A stretch of 64,000 nt of DNA, from the NCBI RefSeq assembly GCF_023703085.1, contig NZ_JAMQJY010000001.1, positions 62,001 through 126,000 of the forward strand. Direction: 5' to 3'. Shown here in pieces: positions 26,445 to 35,635 of the stretch. Source of the stretch: Alkalicoccobacillus plakortidis. Its GTDB lineage: Bacteria > Bacillota > Bacilli > Bacillales > Bacillaceae_D. Numbering within the stretch: position 1 is the stretch's first letter; each line of letters starts with the position of its first letter. Below the pieces are notes generated by a model, which was given only the letters and a program-made list of their open reading frames with translations, had not been told where the DNA came from and ran no database searches. The translations under genes were made by a program, and so were the position numbers.

Positions 26445-26738
26445 TCAACCGGTTGTTTTAGTTGATGATCTTTTTAGATAGAAAAAAGCAGCCATACAAA
26501 TTAGAATCACGCTTGCAAAACTAGAGGTAATGAACATAAAGGGATATGGGAAGAAGTGTTGATCAAACGAGTAAGTAATATACTCAGAGTGCGTAATGTC
26601 ACTAGGGGAGATGATTCCACCTAAAGGTTCTCTTTCACCACGTAAATCCGTACCAACATACCAAGTCATTACTAGGGAAAAAGCCATTGTCATTATACAA
26701 AGTCCAATAGGAATGGAGAACTTGAAAAAGACGGTCAT
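26445..26738 (-). CDS. Small membrane protein, two helices
   Basis: 97 residues. The N-terminal helix (IPIGLCIMTMAFSLVMTWYV) and C-terminal helix (PFMFITSSFASVILICMAAF) flank an extracytoplasmic loop of about 45 residues. AAAGAGGTG lies directly upstream, overlapping the alternative GTG start at 26741. Convergent with the lipoprotein gene; no clear terminator lies between them. No family recognised. Confidence 0.55.
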   Translation of the reverse strand: MTVFFKFSIPIGLCIMTMAFSLVMTWYVGTDLRGEREPLGGIISPSDITHSEYITYSFDQHFFPYPFMFITSSFASVILICMAAFFYLKRSSTKTTG

Positions 26739-26860
26739 CACCTCTTTATATGGGATTAAAAGGAACTTATTATTAGCTTATGAAAACGTGCATGGCTTGT
26801 CAATTCAAACTCAAAATAAAAAAGCAATGAAGAGAGTGTCTCTTCAATGCTTTGTAGAAT

Positions 26861-28071
26861 TTAAAAGTAGTCCGAAAACCAAGGATCATTATTGGGAACG
26901 ATTTGTTCCAGATATTGAATCGTTTCTTCAGATGCTTTAAGGCGTCCAACTTCCTTTAGATTCGATGCTTTTTTATAATTAAGCAGCATCGTGCATAAGG
27001 TTTGTATATCTGTTTCAATCACATGAGGTTGAGTAGAATCAACCTGTGAGATCTTTTTCTCTTTTGTCCATTCAAATGAAAAGGTTCCATTGTTCCATTC
27101 TAGAATGGGATCGGTCAGATGGATAGTAAGGCCATCGCTGACATGCTCAGTGAACGGGAAGTCTAATAAAAAGCGCACTGCATCAACAATTCTCGCCATA
27201 TAATAAGGTGAGATTTTTTCTTCGATTTCTCCATCATCCAGGAAAAAGGAAAGTGGTTCATTTTGAAAAATCTTTCCTTCAACATAATAAACCATCGAAA
27301 AGTGTGCACCAATAAAATTCCAAAGTCCTCTTCGTGCATCCTCATTATTGAAAATCATCTCGCGAACATAAAATGTTTCATTTTCAACCTTGTAATACAT
27401 ATATCCTGTAGGGTGGTGATCTTCATTGTAATAAACACATGCAGAAAGATCGTCTCGTTCCCAGCGGAAATGTTCATCCCACGCGAGCTCATTCCGGATC
27501 ATCGCCCCGTTTTCTTTCTTTGAGAAATCGGAGTAGGTTAATTTAATGTCAGGGTGATCCCACTTCACTCGTTCCATTCTTCCAGACACTTCATAAGATT
27601 TCGGAATCTGTGTATCTCGAACTTTATAAGTGATGACATCTGAGATGATCTCCAGCCTTTTTTGCGATAATAAGGAATGGAGTACGGATAGAGATACGAG
27701 ATGGTTTGGCCTGAATCTCTCATCTTTTGTAAGCTTTGTTTCATTAGGTCATTCATAAGTCCGAGGCCAACGTACTCCGGATATGTGCCTACACCAGTCA
27801 CTCCACCCATTTTAAATGCCTTGCCGTGGATATTGACGTTAAACGGGTAAACAACCAATTGTGACACTAGCTTATCACCAGAAAACCACCCAAGACCTTC
27901 ACACTGCTCAAGAACGGGTTTTTTCCATTGCATTGGATGTTGTCCGCGAATTTGAGCTAAGTCTTGATTTGTTACTTGAAATACATATGTTAATAACTCT
28001 GCAGACTGGTCCACGTGTTGAATTCCGATTGGGCGTATATCCAACGACCGCTTAATCTCCTGCTTTGACAT
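26861..28071 (-). CDS. Eis-like GNAT acetyltransferase (one frameshift)
   Basis: About 403 residues after repair, the length of Eis-type enzymes, which have two GNAT domains and a sterol-carrier-like C-terminal domain. The N-terminal GNAT is clear (GGVTGVGTYPEYVGLGLMND, then PYSIPYYRKKGW). The C-terminal part (GLTIHLTDPILEWNNGTFSF) is the SCP2-like domain. The frame breaks at 27651-27656: the reverse strand reads GGCTGGAGATC, whereas GGCTGGGAGATC gives KGWEIISDVITYKV, the family continuation. ATG 28071 and GTG 28078-28080 are both possible starts. Members acetylate amines of small molecules; no resistance claim is made. Confidence 0.75.
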
Positions 28072-28275
28072 ACTTTTCACTGTCCTTTTTAATCCGTTTA
28101 ACTAAATGTAACACAAATAGAGACAAAAATCCTTTTGTTTGGGTGTAGAACCAGTTCATTTAATTTAATTCTCTTATGTGAAGGATGAGAGTAACTTGCA
28201 ATAATTAGCAGGGGTTTTGAGGATTTTGTCGAAATGAGAATATAGAGACATATTATGCATCGCAGGAGAGTTTTT

Positions 28276-28473
28276 ATGAAAAACATGCCTAAATTCAAAT
28301 TCTATTTAATTGGTTCGGTAGTTATGAGTATGGTGGGGGCGCTGCTTTGCGTCATTCTGAGTCCATTCGATCTAAATTTAATGCCTACTATTATGATTTT
28401 CAGTATCTTAACGTTTACTTATTTGGTGCGTGGAATTTATTGTTGGAAAGTTGGAGTGAAAACAAGTGAGTAG
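28276..28473 (+). CDS. Small membrane protein, two helices
   Basis: 65 residues from ATG 28276, which follows CAGGAGAG; an in-frame ATG at 28255 lies before that site. Two hydrophobic segments (FYLIGSVVMSMVGALLCVIL; MPTIMIFSILTFTYLVRGIY). Its last codons overlap the GTG start of the following GNAT gene by 8 bp, indicating coupled translation. No known family. Confidence 0.55.
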   Translation: MKNMPKFKFYLIGSVVMSMVGALLCVILSPFDLNLMPTIMIFSILTFTYLVRGIYCWKVGVKTSE

Positions 28474-28912
28474 TATTAGTATTGAATTAGAGGATATCAA
28501 TAAACCAGATGCTTGGCAGTTAATACATGAACTTTCTACGGTTCTTGAAGGAATTACCGGAAGTAGTGGAAAAAACTCATTTAACCTAGATGAAATGTTG
28601 AGCCCACGCTCTATTTTTGTTTTGGCTAGAGCGGAAGGAAAAGCGGTTGGGTGTGTAGCAATACGTCCATTAGATGAAAAAACAGGAGAAATGAAACGGA
28701 TGTATGCGAAGGAAAAAGGTGTAGGAGCAAAATTACTCGCCTTTATAGAGGGTCAAGCAAAGCGTTTGGATTATTCTACAATAGTTCTAGAAACGCGCAT
28801 GATCAATCAACAAGCTGTTCGATTTTATGAGAAACACGGATATACTCGTATTGAAAATTACGGAAAATATATTGGTCGAACGGAAGCGATTTGTTTTGAG
28901 AAAAAAATATAG
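28466..28912 (+). CDS. GNAT family N-acetyltransferase
   Basis: 148 residues, GTG start 28466 inside the end of the preceding gene. The acetyl-CoA motif (MKRMYAKEKGVGAKLLAFIE) and the C-terminal motif (NQQAVRFYEKHGYTRIENYG) are both intact; the latter is characteristic of Bacillus GNATs related to YwnH-like enzymes. Followed 15 bp later by the Rossmann-fold gene. Substrate unknown. Confidence 0.82.
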   Translation: MSSISIELEDINKPDAWQLIHELSTVLEGITGSSGKNSFNLDEMLSPRSIFVLARAEGKAVGCVAIRPLDEKTGEMKRMYAKEKGVGAKLLAFIEGQAKRLDYSTIVLETRMINQQAVRFYEKHGYTRIENYGKYIGRTEAICFEKKI

Positions 28913-28927
28913 GGAAGGAGTGGTGGG

Positions 28928-29479
28928 ATGAAAAATGTGCTAATCTTTGGTGGGACAGGTATGCTTTTGCAAACAACAAAATGGTTGGATAGGCAAACTG
29001 AAAATGTTGTTGTATTTGGAAGAACTCAATCTAAAAATGCGTGGCTCGTTGAGAGAAAAAATAAGGTAGGGTTTGAATTTTATAAATTAGATTATCAAGA
29101 GACAGATAAGCTCAAACTGGCAATTCATGAAATTGTGAGCAATGTCGGGGTTATTGATTGTGTAGTAGCTTGGATACATAGTGGAGCAGCGCCAAAAGCA
29201 CTATCAACGATATTAGATGAATTACAAGTAGTTCAGCAAGAGCCATATCATTTGTTTCATATAAAAGGAAGTAGTGAATCAATAAAATCCATTCAAACTA
29301 AAATGGACGTACCAGCAAATTGTTTGTATCGAGAAGTTTTATTAGGTTTTTATTATGACGGACAGCAATCTAGATGGCTCACTCATCATGAAATATCTAC
29401 GGGAGTTATTGAAGCAATTAGTGAAGATGTGAAAACAAAAACTATTGGCGTACTCACTCCCTGGGAGAAGAGACCATAA
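28928..29479 (+). CDS. Short Rossmann-fold (SDR-like) protein
   Basis: 183 residues. The N-terminus has the nucleotide-binding turn IFGGTGMLLQTTKWL, and VVFGRTQSKNAWL follows strand 2. No catalytic YxxxK is seen and the protein is about 60 residues shorter than a classical SDR, so it may only bind NAD(P) or act as a regulator. ATG 28928 follows AAGGAGTGGTGGG. Its stop overlaps the start of the Nudix gene (TAATGG), so the two are coupled. Confidence 0.65.
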   Translation: MKNVLIFGGTGMLLQTTKWLDRQTENVVVFGRTQSKNAWLVERKNKVGFEFYKLDYQETDKLKLAIHEIVSNVGVIDCVVAWIHSGAAPKALSTILDELQVVQQEPYHLFHIKGSSESIKSIQTKMDVPANCLYREVLLGFYYDGQQSRWLTHHEISTGVIEAISEDVKTKTIGVLTPWEKRP

Positions 29480-29985
29480 TGGAACTAAGACATATGGCCG
29501 TTGCATTCCTAATAAATGAGAAAAATGAAGCTCTATTCCTGCAAAAAAAGAAAGACGCCGCTTTTCTGCCGGGTTACCTAGTACCAATAGGCGGACATTT
29601 GGAGCAAAATGAAATGTCTGACCCAAAGCAAGCCTGTTACAGAGAGATCGAGGAGGAAACAGGAATAGACCGAGATGATATAAAAGATCTATCGCTAAAA
29701 TATATTGTACATAGATTAAAAGGATTGGAAGAAATTCGTATTCAATATGTATTCTTCGGGACTGTTCATAAGGGAATGACATTAAAACAAAGTGATGAAG
29801 GCACTTTAAATTGGGTTGATTTAACCTATGTAGATACGTACTTTGTTTCTGAAACAACAAGTGAAATCGTTCATCATTATTTGGCTGATAGACCACGTTC
29901 GAATGATATCTATATTGGAACAATGTATCAAGATAAGGCAGTGCCAGTGATGAATTGGAGTGTGTTGCAGGATTGGGAGAAATGA
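29479..29985 (+). CDS. Nudix hydrolase
   Basis: 168 residues. The Nudix box is present (GGHLEQNEMSDPKQACYREI, continuing EEETGI) with two extra residues between the first Glu and the REIEEE core, a tolerated variation. It cleaves nucleoside diphosphates linked to another moiety; the substrate is unknown. It overlaps the upstream Rossmann gene by one base and is followed 15 bp later by a Cys-containing hypothetical protein. Confidence 0.82.
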   Translation: MELRHMAVAFLINEKNEALFLQKKKDAAFLPGYLVPIGGHLEQNEMSDPKQACYREIEEETGIDRDDIKDLSLKYIVHRLKGLEEIRIQYVFFGTVHKGMTLKQSDEGTLNWVDLTYVDTYFVSETTSEIVHHYLADRPRSNDIYIGTMYQDKAVPVMNWSVLQDWEK

Positions 29986-30000
29986 GAGGACGTTTAAAGT

Positions 30001-30327
30001 ATGATTTGTCTATGCGAAGAGCAAGAGATCTTTGATCTGAAATTAGAGGGTGATTTTGGCGCGGATCCAATTTGGTGCATTAGTTGCGGTTGTAATATCG
30101 ATCTAGAAGAAATGCCTCTATCTGATGAACTAAAAAATGAATTACTGAACTGGGTACTTGATTTTGGAAAGTGGATAGACATAGTACACGAGAAATGGCT
30201 GCCTAATGGGAGTTACTTAGAAAACGCTCATAATACTCGAGGTCGGAGTCTAGTTGAGAAAATACAAGGTGAACTTGGAAAGGCTTATACGATAACATTT
30301 ATTTCATCTAATATGAGTAATTCCTGA
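30001..30327 (+). CDS. Hypothetical protein with possible zinc-binding cysteines
   Basis: 108 residues from ATG 30001. Two Cys pairs near the N-terminus (CLC at 3-5 and CISCGC at about 26-31) could bind zinc; the rest is helical (LKNELLNWVLDFGKWIDIV) with no membrane segment. The spacing to the Nudix gene suggests one operon. No family recognised. Confidence 0.5.
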   Translation: MICLCEEQEIFDLKLEGDFGADPIWCISCGCNIDLEEMPLSDELKNELLNWVLDFGKWIDIVHEKWLPNGSYLENAHNTRGRSLVEKIQGELGKAYTITFISSNMSNS

Positions 30328-30436
30328 GTAGTGCTTTTGTGAAATCAAGAAAGAAACTACATATCCAAAAAGAGTATGAACCATTTTATTTGTACATAAT
30401 CATGAATTGAAATTTAACAACGTTGCAGGTGATCAA

Positions 30437-30907
30437 ATGTCAGCAGTAAAGCTATATACGATGTGTATTGTTCAAAATGAAAAGAATGAGATCCTCCTTA
30501 TTAATCGTCCCGATAAGCTAGGTTTCCCCGGATATATCGGTCCAGGTGGAAAAGTGGATTTCCCTGAAAGTCTTACGGAAGGAGCCATTCGTGAGGTATG
30601 GGAGGAGACAGGATTGCGCGTTGGTGACCTTGAATATAAGGGGTTAGATGAAAACATAGATCCAAATGAGAATGAGCGGTATATGGTGTTTAACTATCTA
30701 GCAAAAACGTATGAGGGTGAGTTATTAGATGATGCACCTGAAGGAGAGCCTCGTTGGGTTTCTGTAGAGCAGGCGCTTAAGTTACCAATGCAATGGTGGT
30801 TTAAACGAAGACTGCCACTGTTTTTTGAGCCAGGTACGTTTGAAATATACACTTTATATGATAATAAGTCAGAGCAAACGTTAAAAGAAACAATTAAGGA
30901 ATTGTAG
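30437..30907 (+). CDS. Nudix hydrolase (MutT-like)
   Basis: 156 residues from ATG 30437 after GCAGGTG; the in-frame TTG at 30407 precedes that site. A canonical Nudix box runs GGKVDFPESLTEGAIREVWE with EETGL following (G-x5-E-x7-REVWEETG). It resembles 8-oxo-dGTP diphosphatase-like Bacillus proteins, which clean oxidised nucleotides, but specificity cannot be read from sequence. It stands alone ahead of brnQ. Confidence 0.85.
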   Translation: MSAVKLYTMCIVQNEKNEILLINRPDKLGFPGYIGPGGKVDFPESLTEGAIREVWEETGLRVGDLEYKGLDENIDPNENERYMVFNYLAKTYEGELLDDAPEGEPRWVSVEQALKLPMQWWFKRRLPLFFEPGTFEIYTLYDNKSEQTLKETIKEL

Positions 30908-31040
30908 TTCTGAATGTCTTTGGAACCACTGTTTTGGAAGTTTTTAAATGTAGCAATTAATCAGACTTTCTTTTATACTGAGTGGCGGACTTACTTTCGT
31001 TAAGTCGTCGAAAACCGTATATTTAGGGAGTTTTTTTAAC

Positions 31041-32378
31041 GTGTCTAACAGAGTTCCAGCTTCATTTACAGTTGTTATTGGGTTAATGTTATTTGCTTTG
31101 TTTTTTGGAGCGGGAAATTTAATTTTTCCTGCGATGCTTGGACAGTCTGCTGGAGAATCAGTATGGGTAGCTAACGCAGGCTTTTTAGTTACAGGAGTTG
31201 GGTTACCACTACTCGGTGTCTTGGCATTTGGCTTTTCCGGGAAAGAGGATTTACAGGCATTAGCTAGTCGAATTCATCCAACCTTTGCGCTAATTTTTAC
31301 AACAATTCTGTACTTATCAATTGGTCCATTTTTTGCGATTCCAAGGACCGGAGGCGTTTCTTTTGAGGTAGGGGTAAAACCGTATCTTCCCGAAAATATG
31401 GATAATGTTGGATTACTAGTGTTTACGATTCTATTCTTTGCCTTAACATGTTTGATTTCACTAAATCCAGATAAAATAATTGATATTGTAGGAAAAATAT
31501 TGACACCAATAAAATTACTTTTTATAGGAATTTTAGTTGTTATTGCGATTGTAAATCCACTTGGTGATTTTCAATCTCCAGTAGGTCCTTATGTAACGCA
31601 ACCGTTCTTTAAGGGATTCCAAGAGGGTTACTTGACGATGGATACATTAGCCTCTTTTGTTTTTGGCATTATGATCATCCAGGCTATTAAACAAAAGGGA
31701 GCTAATACAAAAAAACAATTGATGAGTGTTTGTTTAAAAGCCGCAGGTATCGCTGCAATTATTCTGGTTATTCTCTACACTTCTTTTTCCTATTTGGGAG
31801 CATCAAGTGTAGAAAATATAGGCTATGCAGATAATGGAGGAACAGTACTTGCTCAGGTTTCTGCCATTTATTTTGGGCAATATGGCTCCCTACTGTTAGG
31901 CCTCATGATTACAATTGCGTGCTTAACAACAAGTGTAGGGTTAATTACTTCATGTGCAACGTATTTTCATAAATTAATGCCGCGTTTGTCTTATAAAATG
32001 TTTGCCATTTTACTTTCAGCTTTTAGCGTGATTGTCGCTAACGTAGGCTTAACACAATTAATTTCGATTTCTGTTCCGGTTATGACGGTTATTTATCCAG
32101 TAGCGATCGTATTGATTTTCTTAACATTTTTGCATCCATTGTTTAAAGGAAGTAGATTTGTCTACCAGGGAACAATTGTGATGACTTTGATTGTTAGTTT
32201 CTTTGAAGGCCTGGAAGAGGCAGGACTATCCATTTCGTTTATCCATCAATTCTTCGGCAGCTTTCTTCCTTTTTATGATATTGGCTTAGGCTGGATTCTT
32301 CCAGCAATTGTTGGAGGATGTCTCGGCTATTTGGTAAGTATAATGGTTAATGAACAAGAAAAAGTAGTAGAGTCATAA
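31041..32378 (+). CDS. brnQ: Branched-chain amino acid transporter BrnQ (LIVCS family)
   Basis: 445 residues, 12 membrane helices, sodium- or proton-coupled uptake of Leu, Ile and Val. Family motifs: LFFGAGNLIFPAMLGQSAGE at the N-terminus, GPFFAIPRTGGVSFEVGVKP, and TTSVGLITSCATYFHKLMP. GTG 31041 follows TTTAGGGAG. Its own terminator follows. The AzlCD exporter nearby gives this region both import and export of branched-chain amino acids, though under separate promoters. Confidence 0.92.
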   Translation: MSNRVPASFTVVIGLMLFALFFGAGNLIFPAMLGQSAGESVWVANAGFLVTGVGLPLLGVLAFGFSGKEDLQALASRIHPTFALIFTTILYLSIGPFFAIPRTGGVSFEVGVKPYLPENMDNVGLLVFTILFFALTCLISLNPDKIIDIVGKILTPIKLLFIGILVVIAIVNPLGDFQSPVGPYVTQPFFKGFQEGYLTMDTLASFVFGIMIIQAIKQKGANTKKQLMSVCLKAAGIAAIILVILYTSFSYLGASSVENIGYADNGGTVLAQVSAIYFGQYGSLLLGLMITIACLTTSVGLITSCATYFHKLMPRLSYKMFAILLSAFSVIVANVGLTQLISISVPVMTVIYPVAIVLIFLTFLHPLFKGSRFVYQGTIVMTLIVSFFEGLEEAGLSISFIHQFFGSFLPFYDIGLGWILPAIVGGCLGYLVSIMVNEQEKVVES

Positions 32379-32385
32379 GATTAAT

Positions 32386-32418
32386 AAAGAACCTATTCCA
32401 TGTTGGATAGGTTCTTTT
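32386..32418 (+). terminator. Terminator of brnQ
   Basis: AAAGAACCTAT pairs with ATAGGTTCTTT around a 10-nt loop, followed by T. Confidence 0.85.
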
Positions 32419-32488
32419 TGTTGCAGGAAAATGTGGAAATGTATTGAAAGGGTAAATAAGCATTAGAAGGAAGTGCAGGTGACCAGGT

Positions 32489-32934
32489 ATCATAAAACAA
32501 TTGAGTTTAGAAGATCATCAAAAGGTTACATCCTTATTTGATGACAGACAAAAAGAGTATGGATTTTTATATAACAGATGAATTCAATAAAGTGCTGCCT
32601 ACAGACAAAGACTCATATGTGTCAAATCAGTATCATTTAATAATGGAAACATGAAAGTACAACCCGAATATGTTATTACAGATTAATGGTCAAATGATTG
32701 CGACAGCCCAGACGGTCTCTGAATATAAAAATAGTGTCATTATTACGGGTGTATATACGAGTCCACACCATCGAGATAAGGGGTAGGGAATGGATTTATT
32801 AATAAGGCTTTGCTCTCAGCTATTGATTGAGGGCAAAACGCCATACTTTTTTTACAATAACCCTAAAGCACGTTCTATTTATTTGAAAATAGGTGTCTTT
32901 GAAACGACAAATTGGCGTGTGCTATATAAATAAA
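32489..32934 (+). pseudogene. Decayed GNAT acetyltransferase remnant
   Basis: Fragments of one GNAT can be read: KQLSLEDHQKVTSLFDDRQK at the start, then MLLQINGQMIATAQTVSEYK and VYTSPHHRDKG, then LCSQLLIEGKTPYFFYNNPK and IYLKIGVFETTNWRVLYK at the end. The start codon is missing (ATC in its place), with a TGA after YGFLYNR, another TGA, and a TAG after HHRDKG. None of these lesions is at a GCTGG motif, unlike the frameshifts elsewhere, so this looks like real decay. The 3' end overlaps the convergent azlD by a few bases. Confidence 0.7.
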
Positions 32935-33242
32935 CGAAGAAGCGCCATCGTCACAACCCCTGTAATCACTGTGAAAGATAAGCTTTTTGTCCAAAAGGCC
33001 ACAACAATTGTTGGTATACTTGCAAGCAATGCGGTCACATTTATTTCAATTGTGCCAAACTCACTCTCAAGCAAAAGTTCGTCCATAACAAGCGCAGTTA
33101 AAATACAAACGGGAATATATGTGAGCCATTTTAAAAATGGTTTTGGCAATTCAACCTGACGTACTAAAATAAATGGCAGTATTCTTGGAATGAACGTGAC
33201 CAGTGCACAACCAACTAAAATCCAAAAGAAATAAGCGCTCAT
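32922..33242 (-). CDS. azlD: AzlD family branched-chain amino acid exporter subunit
   Basis: 106 residues, three to four helices (FFWILVGCALVTFIPRILPF near the start, typical AzlD). Works with AzlC as a two-component exporter of branched-chain amino acids and analogues. Its ATG overlaps the azlC stop as ATGA, so translation is coupled. Confidence 0.88.
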   Translation of the reverse strand: MSAYFFWILVGCALVTFIPRILPFILVRQVELPKPFLKWLTYIPVCILTALVMDELLLESEFGTIEINVTALLASIPTIVVAFWTKSLSFTVITGVVTMALLRLFI

Positions 33243-33964
33243 GATGGCTCAGTCACCACCCCAACGGTCGCAGCAATCACAGTTGATAAAAGAACGGCAA
33301 TGTGAGACGGAATGAATAAGCTTAGTACAATCATAAGGACGACCACACAAAGAACGATTTTAAGGTAATGTTTAACTTTGGATGCTGCAACGTTATCCAA
33401 CTGAAGAATTAATAGTGCAACAAACATCGCTGCAAGTGCATAGTCAAGCCCTAGTGCATCAGGGTTTGTAATCCATTTGCCAAAAACAGCGCCAATGATT
33501 GTGACGATAAGCCAGCATAAGTAGGCAGTAAGGTTTAGTCCATTTATCCACCTGTCATGTAAATAATGTTGTTTGACTGCTTTGGTCGTTGCGACTCCAA
33601 AGGTCTCATCTGTAACCAGTGCGCCAACTCCAATATTCTTAAGTAATGAGTATTCTTTAAAATAGGGAGCAAGTGTTAGACAAAGCAGTAGGTGTCTGAG
33701 GTTCACGACAAATGTTGTTAATATAATGGCGGATATCGGTGCTTGGGCTACCATAAGTGCACAAATAATAAATTGAGCTGCACCAGCGTAGACAAAAATG
33801 GATAACAATGCAATTTCTAAAATGCTAAGCCCTGATGCCATTCCTACAATTCCAAAAGCAAAGCCGACACTCATATAACCAAATAGTGTGGGGATACAAT
33901 CTTTTATACCTTGTAGGTAGGAATCTTGTACGTTTGTGAATACCGTTGCTTTTTCCATTGACAT
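33239..33964 (-). CDS. azlC: AzlC family branched-chain amino acid exporter, large subunit
   Basis: 241 residues with about seven helices. The N-terminal signature GIKDCIPTLFGYMSVGFAFG and the LRHLLLCLTLAPYF motif identify AzlC. ATG 33964 follows AAAGGAAC. Exports branched-chain amino acids (known from 4-azaleucine resistance). Divergent from an XRE-cupin regulator that may control it. Confidence 0.9.
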   Translation of the reverse strand: MSMEKATVFTNVQDSYLQGIKDCIPTLFGYMSVGFAFGIVGMASGLSILEIALLSIFVYAGAAQFIICALMVAQAPISAIILTTFVVNLRHLLLCLTLAPYFKEYSLLKNIGVGALVTDETFGVATTKAVKQHYLHDRWINGLNLTAYLCWLIVTIIGAVFGKWITNPDALGLDYALAAMFVALLILQLDNVAASKVKHYLKIVLCVVVLMIVLSLFIPSHIAVLLSTVIAATVGVVTEPS

Positions 33965-34099
33965 ATCTATGTTCCTTTCTTGTCTATGTTTTAAAAAAAC
34001 GAAAGAAGTATAGTATAATGACTAAAAAGGTCCTTATAACGTCCGTGCTTTATATAATACATAATGATCTTTATATTGTATATAGGGAAAGGAGAAACG

Positions 34100-34654
34100 A
34101 TGGAAGAAATTCAATTAATCCTCGCTCGAAATTTGAAGCAGTTACGTGAAAAGGAAAAATTAAGTCTTGAAAAGCTCTCACAACTAAGTGGAGTAAGTAA
34201 AACGATGATTGGTCAGATTGAGCGGGGGGAATCAAGTCCAACGATTACAACGATTTGGAAAATAGCAAATGGCTTAAAGGTTTCATTTTCTTCGTTAATT
34301 GATCATCCGCAACCCGAAAGTAAGGTGATTTTGCGGGAAGATGTAGGTGTTGTTATTGGAGATAGTGGCCGATATAAGGTATTTCCGTTGTTTCCTTTTG
34401 ATGAGGAGAAGCGTTTTGAAATTTATTCAGTAGAAATTGAAAAAGAGGGTAAAACCGAATCACCGCCACATAAGGAAGGAACGGAAGAATATATTACTGT
34501 TTATGAAGGGGAAGTAACGATTTCTTTGAATGAAGAGATCTACCTGTTAAAGACGGGGGACTCTATGCGTTTTAAAGCAGACCGACATCATACATATTTT
34601 AATTCTGGAGATATTTTGACTAAATTAAGTATGGCGATTTATTACCCAACCTGA
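34100..34654 (+). CDS. XRE-family regulator with C-terminal cupin domain
   Basis: 184 residues from ATG 34100, which follows GGAAAGGAG. Helix-turn-helix at residues about 8-62 (LSLEKLSQLSGVSKTMIGQI, then ESSPTITTIWKIANGL) and a beta-barrel cupin at about 105-184 (PHKEGTEEYITVYEGEVTIS, then DRHHTYFNSG). Such regulators sense a small ligand, often an amino acid, through the cupin. Position next to azlCD and upstream of phzF suggests control of amino acid efflux. Confidence 0.87.
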   Translation: MEEIQLILARNLKQLREKEKLSLEKLSQLSGVSKTMIGQIERGESSPTITTIWKIANGLKVSFSSLIDHPQPESKVILREDVGVVIGDSGRYKVFPLFPFDEEKRFEIYSVEIEKEGKTESPPHKEGTEEYITVYEGEVTISLNEEIYLLKTGDSMRFKADRHHTYFNSGDILTKLSMAIYYPT

Positions 34655-34667
34655 GGAGTGAAAGCTA

Positions 34668-35447
34668 GTGAACCTACCTATATACCAAGTGGATGCATTT
34701 ACGAATGAACGATTTAAAGGGAATCCGGCAGCTGTTTGTCCCTTAACGGAGTGGCTAGAAGAGCAAACAATGCAAAAAATTGCTGCGGAAAATAACTTAT
34801 CTGAGACAGCATTTTATGTAAAGAATGATGATACGTATGAAATAAGATGGTTTACGCCAACCGGTGAAGTGGATCTTTGTGGTCATGCAACACTTGCTAC
34901 GGCTTTTGTATTATTTACTTTTTATGAAACAGATTTATCAAAGGTCACGTTTCATTCAAAAAGTGGTCCACTTCATGTAACGAAAGAGGACGAGCGTTTA
35001 ACATTAACGTTCCCGTCACGTGTTGGGGAAAGGTGTGTAGCTCCAGAAGCACTGATAAAAGGACTTGGAAAAGCACCAAAAGAAGTGTATGCCGCAAGAG
35101 ATTATATGGCTGTTTTTGATTCTGAAGATGACATCAATCAACTTCAATTAGATATGAATGAACTGAAGAAACTAGACCAATTTGCAGTAATCGTGACGGC
35201 AAAGGGAAATGATGTAGATTTTGTTTCTAGATTCTTTGCCCCTAAAGCAGGTGTTGATGAAGACCCTGTAACGGGTTCTGCACATTGTACATTAATTCCT
35301 TATTGGAGCAAGACTCTAAAAAAGGATACGTTAGTTGCAAAACAAATTTCAACTCGAGGTGGAACGTTATATTGCGAGAACCTTGGAGATGTTGTAAAGA
35401 TTTCAGGCGAAGCTGTTTTGTATTTAAAAGGAGAAATTACATTTTAA
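34668..35447 (+). CDS. PhzF-family isomerase/epimerase
   Basis: 259 residues, GTG 34668, 13 bp after the regulator. The two-lobed diaminopimelate-epimerase-like fold is visible: YQVDAFTNERFKGNPAAVC at the start, ENNLSETAFYV with the catalytic Glu, DLCGHATLATAFVLF, and DEDPVTGSAHCTLIPYW in the second lobe. The family includes phenazine PhzF but most members are uncharacterised isomerases. No other phenazine gene is present, so only the family name is supported. Terminator directly follows. Confidence 0.85.
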   Translation: MNLPIYQVDAFTNERFKGNPAAVCPLTEWLEEQTMQKIAAENNLSETAFYVKNDDTYEIRWFTPTGEVDLCGHATLATAFVLFTFYETDLSKVTFHSKSGPLHVTKEDERLTLTFPSRVGERCVAPEALIKGLGKAPKEVYAARDYMAVFDSEDDINQLQLDMNELKKLDQFAVIVTAKGNDVDFVSRFFAPKAGVDEDPVTGSAHCTLIPYWSKTLKKDTLVAKQISTRGGTLYCENLGDVVKISGEAVLYLKGEITF

Positions 35448-35458
35448 TCTAGATTTTG

Positions 35459-35491
35459 AAACTCTACCATTTGATTTGGTAGAGTTTTTTT
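35459..35491 (+). terminator. Rho-independent terminator
   Basis: AAACTCTACCA pairs with TGGTAGAGTTT, loop TTTGATT, followed by T residues; ends the regulator-phzF unit. Confidence 0.85.
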
Positions 35492-35513
35492 GTATTGAAA
35501 GCACTTTAACTGT

Positions 35514-35540
35514 TAAAAGTTACTCGAGTTGAGTCGATAT
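35514..35540 (+). promoter_or_regulatory. SigD (flagellar sigma) promoter of the chemoreceptor gene
   Basis: TAAA (35514-35517), exactly 15 bp, then GTCGATAT (35533-35540), against the SigD consensus TAAA-N15-GCCGATAT, with one mismatch. It lies about 95 bp upstream of the MCP start. Confidence 0.75.
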
Positions 35541-35635
35541 TAGTATTGTTGCAATATACATATGTTTAACCCGGGTATTTAAACATATAAATGAATGTTG
35601 CGAAATTAAACAAATGGGGCAGGGGTTTCGACTAG

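Noticed and set aside
29342-30070. 242-codon reverse-strand frame opposite the Nudix gene
   Set aside because: It is the complement of two well-supported genes and resembles no family.
34668-35447. Phenazine biosynthesis cluster
   Set aside because: Only a lone PhzF-family gene is present; the family is broad and no other phenazine gene is nearby.
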